From NCBI GenBank assembly GCA_023953695.1, contig JAMLJG010000007.1:1-64000 (forward strand): a stretch of DNA of 64,000 nucleotides, in the 5' to 3' direction. Shown piece by piece: positions 60,481 to 64,000 of this stretch; position 1 is the stretch's first letter; each line of letters starts with the position of its first letter. Source of the stretch: Kiritimatiellia bacterium (GTDB taxonomy: Bacteria > Verrucomicrobiota > Kiritimatiellia > CAIVKH01). The position numbers were made by a program, and so were the translations under genes. The notes beneath the pieces were generated by a model that saw only the letters and a list, made by a program, of their open reading frames with translations, had not been told where the DNA came from and ran no database searches.

Positions 60481-61239
60481 CTCAACGGCAGCTTGACCAA
60501 CGATGGCGTCCGGGCCTACAGTTGGGATGAAGCGGATCGCCTGATCGAGGTGAGCGATTTGCAGACCTCGGACGTGCTGGTGCAGAACCGGTATGACGGG
60601 TTGAGCCGCCGCCGGGAGCGCATTCAGTTGGAGGACGGTATCTTGGTGACTAACCGATATGTCTACGATGGCTGGCTGGTCGTGGCGGTTCTCGACGGAG
60701 ACAACGAAGTGCTCGAACAATACGTCTATGGTGTGGATTTGAGCGGCACGCGCGAAGGCGCGGGCGGCATCGGTGGCATTTTGCAGGCCGTCGGTGACGA
60801 GGTCGCCTACTACCACTACGACGGCAATGGCAACGTGATCTCCGCAACCGATTCAAACGCCGTGGTCATGACCCGCCTTGAATACGACCCCTTCGGCCGC
60901 GTCCTCGTAGCCGACGGCAGTTACACGCCGCGCTATCAGTTCTCAAGCAAGGAATACGACACCGCCACGGGACTGAATTACTACGGCTTCAGATATTACA
61001 ACCCGCAGACCGGCAGGTGGGTGAATCGGGATCCCATCCAGGAGGTTGGGGGTATTGGCCTCTATGTTTTTGTTGGGAACAGCCCTGTCAGTCTTGTAGA
61101 TGTCTTGGGTTTGGTTACTTATGACTTGGAACCTTCGACACATGACGGCATGCCTTGGGCCTGGGCAGATCCTCAAGAATGGTGGTCAAGGGCCGGATGC
61201 AGAAACACGTGTCAACTTCAGCGTAAGTTGCCAGTGTGA
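60481..61239 (+). pseudogene. RHS-repeat core fragment, 5' truncated
   Basis: The frame begins abruptly with L-N-G-S-L-T-N-D-G-V-R-A-Y-S-W-D and continues with RHS/YD repeats: Y-D-G-L-S-R-R-R, Y-V-Y-D-G, Y-H-Y-D-G-N-G-N-V, Y-D-P-F-G-R-V-L, then the core end Y-Y-G-F-R-Y-Y-N-P-Q-T-G-R-W-V-N-R-D-P and P-V-S-L-V-D-V-L-G-L. Full RHS proteins exceed 1000 residues; only about 250 remain, with no signal peptide, so the 5' part was lost. A TTG at 60493 could start translation. After the D-x-L-G-L boundary, where toxin tips begin, the frame ends at 61239 while the tip continues in another frame. Confidence 0.88.
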
Positions 61240-61617
61240 TGCCTGTAATGGCAATGATTGCCGCAAGATCGCGTGCACTGTTAGCCTCCATCAAACGGTG
61301 TTGATTGATAACACGAGGTACTACAATCCTGGCGGCGCCTACGGACATGAGCAGATGCATGTGCGAAATCTCTTGGAAGCGGCAAGCGCCATTGGCACGA
61401 TTCTGGAGGGCTATGAAAGGCGAGGCTGTCGCGCAAAAGTCGTCTGCGAAGATGATATCTGGTTTATCAACAGATGGTATAACGGTTACGTTATCCAGAA
61501 CTACCTAGATGCCGAAGCCAATCACAAACCCAAATGGTCCATCATCTGGAAGAGACTACCCACCCACTCCGTTGCCCCCGCCGTCGAATACAAATCCCCA
61601 TTTGCCATAAGTGCTGT
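61184..61617 (+). pseudogene. Detached RHS toxin-like tip with HExxH motif
   Basis: In the frame one base over from the RHS core (open from 61100 to 61756), a domain begins near G-P-D-A-E-T-R-V-N-F-S. It is cysteine-rich (C-Q-C-D-A-C and C-R-K-I-A-C) and contains R-Y-Y-N-P-G-G-A-Y-G-H-E-Q-M-H-V, with HEQMH at 61346-61360 fitting a zincin metallopeptidase. Its position right after the RHS D-V-L-G-L boundary is where polymorphic toxin tips lie. One extra base near 61180-61195 separates it from the core. Protease activity is inference from the motif only. Confidence 0.65.
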
Positions 61618-61851
61618 CATGAACCGCCGGATGCTTCTGTCTGTGTTTCTCTTTTTGGCGCTCTGCGGATTTGCGCAACCAGAAACTGAGAGTGTTTCTC
61701 CAGAGAGGTCAAAGAGGTCGGCCATTGTTGGGATGACAATGGTCGAAATGAGTTAGTTGACGCGCTCGGCTCTCTACTGCGGAATGAAGAGCGTATTCTT
61801 TCCATTACGTTTCTGAATAGTTCAACGCAACCGTACGAACTGGTAGAATAG
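61618..61851 (+). pseudogene. Signal-peptide ORF after the RHS tip, frameshifted
   Basis: An ATG at 61618, in frame with the tip, opens M-N-R-R-M-L-L-S-V-F-L-F-L-A-L-C-G-F-A, a clear signal sequence followed by Q-P-E-T-E-S. That frame closes at 61756. A neighbouring frame, open from 61690 to 61851, reads D-D-N-G-R-N-E-L-V-D-A-L-G-S-L-L-R-N-E-E and looks like its continuation. The position behind a toxin tip suggests an immunity protein for the tip, but no family was recognised. Confidence 0.45.
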
Positions 61852-61890
61852 ATAATCCTCTATCTGGTGGAGGCGACATTAGAGGGCTGA

Positions 61891-62285
61891 GGGGTCACGT
61901 CTAGACATAATACATAACGATTGACGACAGAACGAAATGATTATACACGGGGAGCATGAGCAGGCCCTTGCGGATAGACATTGAAAGCGGGTGGCCTGGC
62001 CGGATTTGGTGCGGTGCATGGAGGAGCTGAAAAAAGAGCCGTGGTCCGCGTTCCGGGACCGGCGCGGGGATTGGGGCCGGGACGTGACGCTGTGGGCGGC
62101 GCGACGGCTGGGCGGGTATACACTGGCGGAACTGGCGCGGGAGGTGGGCGCGGTTGACTATACGGCGATTTACCAGGGCGTGCGCAGGCTTGAGACCCGC
62201 TCGAAAAAAGACGATAAGCTATCAAAAATCATGAGGCAGTATGAACGCAAACTGGCATCAATGTACAATGTCGAGACGTGACCCC
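61891..62285 (+). mobile_element. RayT-derived internally deleted mini-element, copy A
   Basis: A 395-bp unit with imperfect terminal inverted repeats: left end GGGGTCACGTCTAGACAT and right end ATGTCGAGACGTGACCCC (22 of 25 terminal bases match). Inside, ATG at 61956 opens M-S-R-P-L-R-I-D-I-E-S-G-W, the usual N-terminus of REP-associated tyrosine transposases (RayT/Y1_Tnp). The catalytic HUH region is missing, and the sequence jumps near 61993, out of frame, to the C-terminal domain. A second copy lies at 62976-63371, about 97% identical by eye. It is probably a non-autonomous derivative mobilised by a full-length RayT elsewhere. Confidence 0.8.
61991..62281 (+). pseudogene. RayT C-terminal domain remnant (DnaA domain IV-like)
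   Basis: A 96-residue frame (GTG at 61991): W-S-A-F-R-D-R-R-G-D-W-G-R-D, then A-A-R-R-L-G-G-Y-T-L-A-E-L-A-R-E-V-G-A-V-D-Y-T-A-I-Y-Q-G-V-R-R-L-E, ending M-Y-N-V-E-T. The middle resembles DnaA domain IV (L-S-L-P-E-I-G ... D-H-T-T-V-L-H-A-x-R-x-I-E), the DnaA-box-binding helix-turn-helix, an accessory domain on some PVC RayT transposases. Its last codons overlap the right terminal repeat. Whether this isolated domain is translated is unknown. Confidence 0.7.
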
Positions 62286-62420
62286 ACTGCCCTGCCGGGT
62301 TTTCCCGTCGACTATTCAATAGCCGACCAGCTTGTTCGAGATTGCAATCCTTCTGGTCGAGGCTTTGATGTAACAGCAAACCAGACCCTCCAGAGATCAG
62401 GGAGTTGCCCGTGCAACTAG
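62286..62420 (+). other. Short coding-like remnant after mini-element A
   Basis: The frame from 62286 to the TAG at 62420 reads T-A-L-P-G-F-P-V-D-Y-S-I-A-D-Q-L-V-R-D-C-N-P-S-G-R. It starts exactly at the edge of the mini-element and has no start codon. It may be the distal end of a gene cut by the element or of another RHS tip; no family was recognised. Confidence 0.25.
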
Positions 62421-62816
62421 CTGACTCCTCAAAAGCGGTCTTCAAGCTATGGTGGGGATTGTTCACACTTGTGCTTCTGTTTGTCGTGATTACTGTTTCT
62501 GTTTATCGATTTCGGCTCAAGATTTCTGAGCGCCGAATTACAGAGGATTACTATGTGCTAATCAATGATTCCTTGATTACGGCGAAGGAGCACCCAGGCT
62601 TTACTCTGAGGAAGCTGACCAGTTCCTGCAAAGCCGTATTTCGGATTACGAGGAGAAGTTGAGTGAAAGATACGTCAGCACTATAAAACTGAGCTTATTT
62701 CTTGGCTGCCTTCAAATATCGTGTTTCGTATGACCTATGCAGGGCATGACCGTAAGTTTAACACTCAAGATGATCATGCTAGTATTTGGGACATATCGAG
62801 CCGCATCCTGGCATGA
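62405..62816 (+). pseudogene. Frameshifted single-pass membrane protein
   Basis: Three overlapping frames together look like one gene. From 62405 (TTG) the first encodes a membrane helix L-W-W-G-L-F-T-L-V-L-L-F-V-V-I-T-V and continues to about L-I-T-A-K-E-H-P-G-F-T. The second, from about 62605, reads E-E-A-D-Q-F-L-Q-S-R-I-S-D-Y-E-E-K. The third, from about 62706 to TGA 62816, reads F-R-M-T-Y-A-G-H-D-R-K-F-N-T-Q-D-D-H-A-S-I-W. That end resembles the A-G-x-D-x-K-F-x-T-x-D-D motif of pilin/secretion-associated proteins. Two frameshifts make it a probable pseudogene. Confidence 0.5.
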
Positions 62817-62842
62817 GTTACTAGCCGCGTACTGTGGGTGTA

Positions 62843-62867
62843 GGGGTCGCGTCTAGACATTGTACAT
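62843..62867 (+). repeat. Solo end of the RayT element family
   Basis: GGGGTCGCGTCTAGACAT plus TGTACAT matches the left ends of the two mini-elements, and similarity continues for about 15 bases (ATAGCGAGTGACG against ATAACGATTGACG). The rest of the element is absent, so it is a truncated or REP-like solo copy. Confidence 0.7.
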
Positions 62868-62945
62868 AGCGAGTGACGGCGGTGTTGTCGCAGACTGTCC
62901 TGGTGGAATGGTGATGATGGGCGCGGAATGGGCTGCGGGGGTTGA

Positions 62946-62960
62946 TTCCAATGATTGGAA
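62946..62960. repeat. Single TTCCAA-TGA-TTGGAA palindrome
   Basis: A perfect 15-bp unit of the palindrome family found in arrays at 9866, 21364 and 47730. Here it is alone, 15 bases before mini-element B. Confidence 0.7.
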
Positions 62961-62975
62961 ATTTGTCGAGGGCTG

Positions 62976-63371
62976 GCGGTCACGTCTAGACATAATACAT
63001 AACGATTGACGACAGAGCAGAATGATTATACACGGGGAGCATAGGCAGGCCCTTGCGGATAGACATTGAAAGCGGGTGGCCTGGCCGGATTTGGTGCGGT
63101 GCATGGAGGAGCTGAAAAAAGAGCCGTGGTCTGCGTTCCGGGACCGGCGCGGGGATTGGGGCCGGGACGTGACGCTGTGGGCGGCGCGACGGCTGGGCGG
63201 GTATACACTGGCGGAACTGGCGCGGGAGGTGGGCGCGATTGACTATACGGCGATTTACCAGGGCGTGCGCAGGGTTGAGACCCGGTCGAAAAAAAGACGA
63301 TAAGCTATTAAAAATCATGAGGCAGTATGAACGCAAACTGGCATCAATGTACAATGTCGAGACGTGACCCC
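62976..63371 (+). mobile_element. RayT-derived internally deleted mini-element, copy B
   Basis: A 396-bp unit nearly identical to copy A: about eleven substitutions and one extra A (A7 against A6 at about 63289-63295). The left end reads GCGGTCACGTCTAGACAT, the right end is identical to that of copy A. The start codon of the N-terminal remnant is changed (ATG to ATA), so this copy has decayed slightly further. The internal deletion is at the same point in both copies, so the deletion came before duplication. Both copies share the flank GAGGGCTG on the left. Confidence 0.8.
63076..63303 (+). pseudogene. RayT C-terminal domain remnant, frameshifted copy
   Basis: Same DnaA-domain-IV-like segment as at 61991, with few changes. 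The A7 run shifts the frame after E-T-R-S-K-K, so it ends at 63303 as R-R instead of reaching M-Y-N-V-E-T at 63365. Confidence 0.65.
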
Positions 63372-63403
63372 AAAACCCCAACTGATTCACGAGCACAAGC
63401 AGT

Positions 63404-64000
63404 GTGAAAAAATCATTACAACGTCAGATTCGAGTATCTTTCGGGTGTGTCATCTGTGCTGCGATAACAATATTCGTTTGTACATTGGGATGCTCAACTT
63501 CCGGAAATCGTTGTAGCGAGATGTTTTATCTGCGGTGCGTATTAATAATTTGGATGGAGTCAAACGATCTCTATTCAATGGCGTGAATGTGAATTGCCGA
63601 GACGATTTAGGGCGAACTCCTCTATACTTGTCGGTTGTATATGAATACACAAATCTATTTGACTACTTACTTGAGAATGAAGCGAGTCCAACATTAGGGG
63701 CATCGTGGAAGGGTAATGATACACCATTGAATTTGGCATGTGCGAAGGGTAATGAGTACATGGTAAAGCGACTAATCGACGTGGGCGTATCACCAAATAT
63801 AGTAAATAACATGGGGCAAACACCTTTGCATTATGCGGCATGGCATGAACAATCCAGAATTGTTGAGTTGCTAGTAGGATATGGTGCAAATATTGATGCG
63901 ATGAGCAGGCGCAACGAGACTGCTGATACATACACCCAAGAAAATTGCGCGACTTGAAGAGTACAAGATTATCCTGAAATATTTGATTGATAAAGGGCTG
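63404..64000 (+). pseudogene. Ankyrin-repeat lipoprotein, frameshifted, runs off the window
   Basis: GTG at 63404 opens a signal segment M-K-K-S-L-Q-R-Q-I-R-V-S-F-G with a hydrophobic core and a lipobox-like T-L-G-C-S. Near 63520 the reading passes to another frame, which continues S-A-V-R-I-N-N-L-D-G-V-K-R-S-L and ankyrin repeats: D-D-L-G-R-T-P-L-Y-L-S, G-N-D-T-P-L-N-L-A-C-A-K-G-N, M-G-Q-T-P-L-H-Y-A-A-W-H-E. A second shift at the A4 run 63941-63944 leads to E-I-A-R-L-E-E-Y-K-I-I-L-K-Y-L-I-D-K-G at the window edge. Base composition is much more AT-rich than the core genes, which fits acquired DNA. Confidence 0.7.

Overview
The window is about 64 kb of a GC-rich bacterial chromosome. Gene order and gene content point to the PVC superphylum, most likely Verrucomicrobiota or Kiritimatiellota. 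The grounds are: tRNA-Thr, tuf, rpmG, tRNA-Trp, secE, nusG, rplKAJL, rpoBC run straight into the str, S10, spc and alpha ribosomal clusters; rpmD and rpsD are missing from their usual places; SecD and SecF are fused; S14 is the short zinc type; and RHS and RayT relics occur together with short palindromic repeats. The phylum call is inference, because there is no rRNA gene in the window.

Layout. 1-1.1 kb: REP-like palindromes and a small type II toxin-antitoxin pair. 1.2-4.8 kb: smc on the minus strand. 5.1-9.9 kb: a translationally coupled plus-strand operon of an M20 peptidase, a GT-C membrane glycosyltransferase, a GT2 glycosyltransferase and a flippase, which looks like a cell-surface glycan module. 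10-16.4 kb: a UvrD-type helicase, an erythromycin-esterase-like protein with purE, an organophosphate-type MFS antiporter, and purK. 16.5-47.7 kb: a 31-kb block of co-oriented translation and transcription genes with two embedded tRNAs, closed by a strong terminator after rplQ. It carries one unexpected gene, an exported coiled-coil protein between rpsS and rplV. 47.8-58.3 kb: orphan oligopeptide ABC ATPases, an AlkD-like protein, tgt-yajC-secDF-recJ, rpmB-gltA, a TPR protein and tRNA-Gly. 58.7-60.1 kb: pdxH and a Tat-type superoxide dismutase on the minus strand. 60.1-64 kb: a decaying accessory region. It holds a 5'-truncated RHS core, a detached HExxH toxin-like tip, a signal-peptide ORF, two near-identical internally deleted RayT derivatives of about 395 bp, a frameshifted membrane protein and a frameshifted ankyrin lipoprotein.

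The most unusual signal is a set of 15-bp palindromes, TTCCAA-NNN-TTGGAA. They occur in arrays of four, two and three copies, always 31-32 bp apart (three helical turns), in three unrelated intergenic gaps (9.87-9.98, 21.36-21.41 and 47.73-47.81 kb). Further signals are the RayT-derived mini-elements, which keep only the extreme N-terminus and a DnaA-domain-IV-like C-terminal domain, and a second palindrome family with a 37-bp identical copy at both ends of the window.
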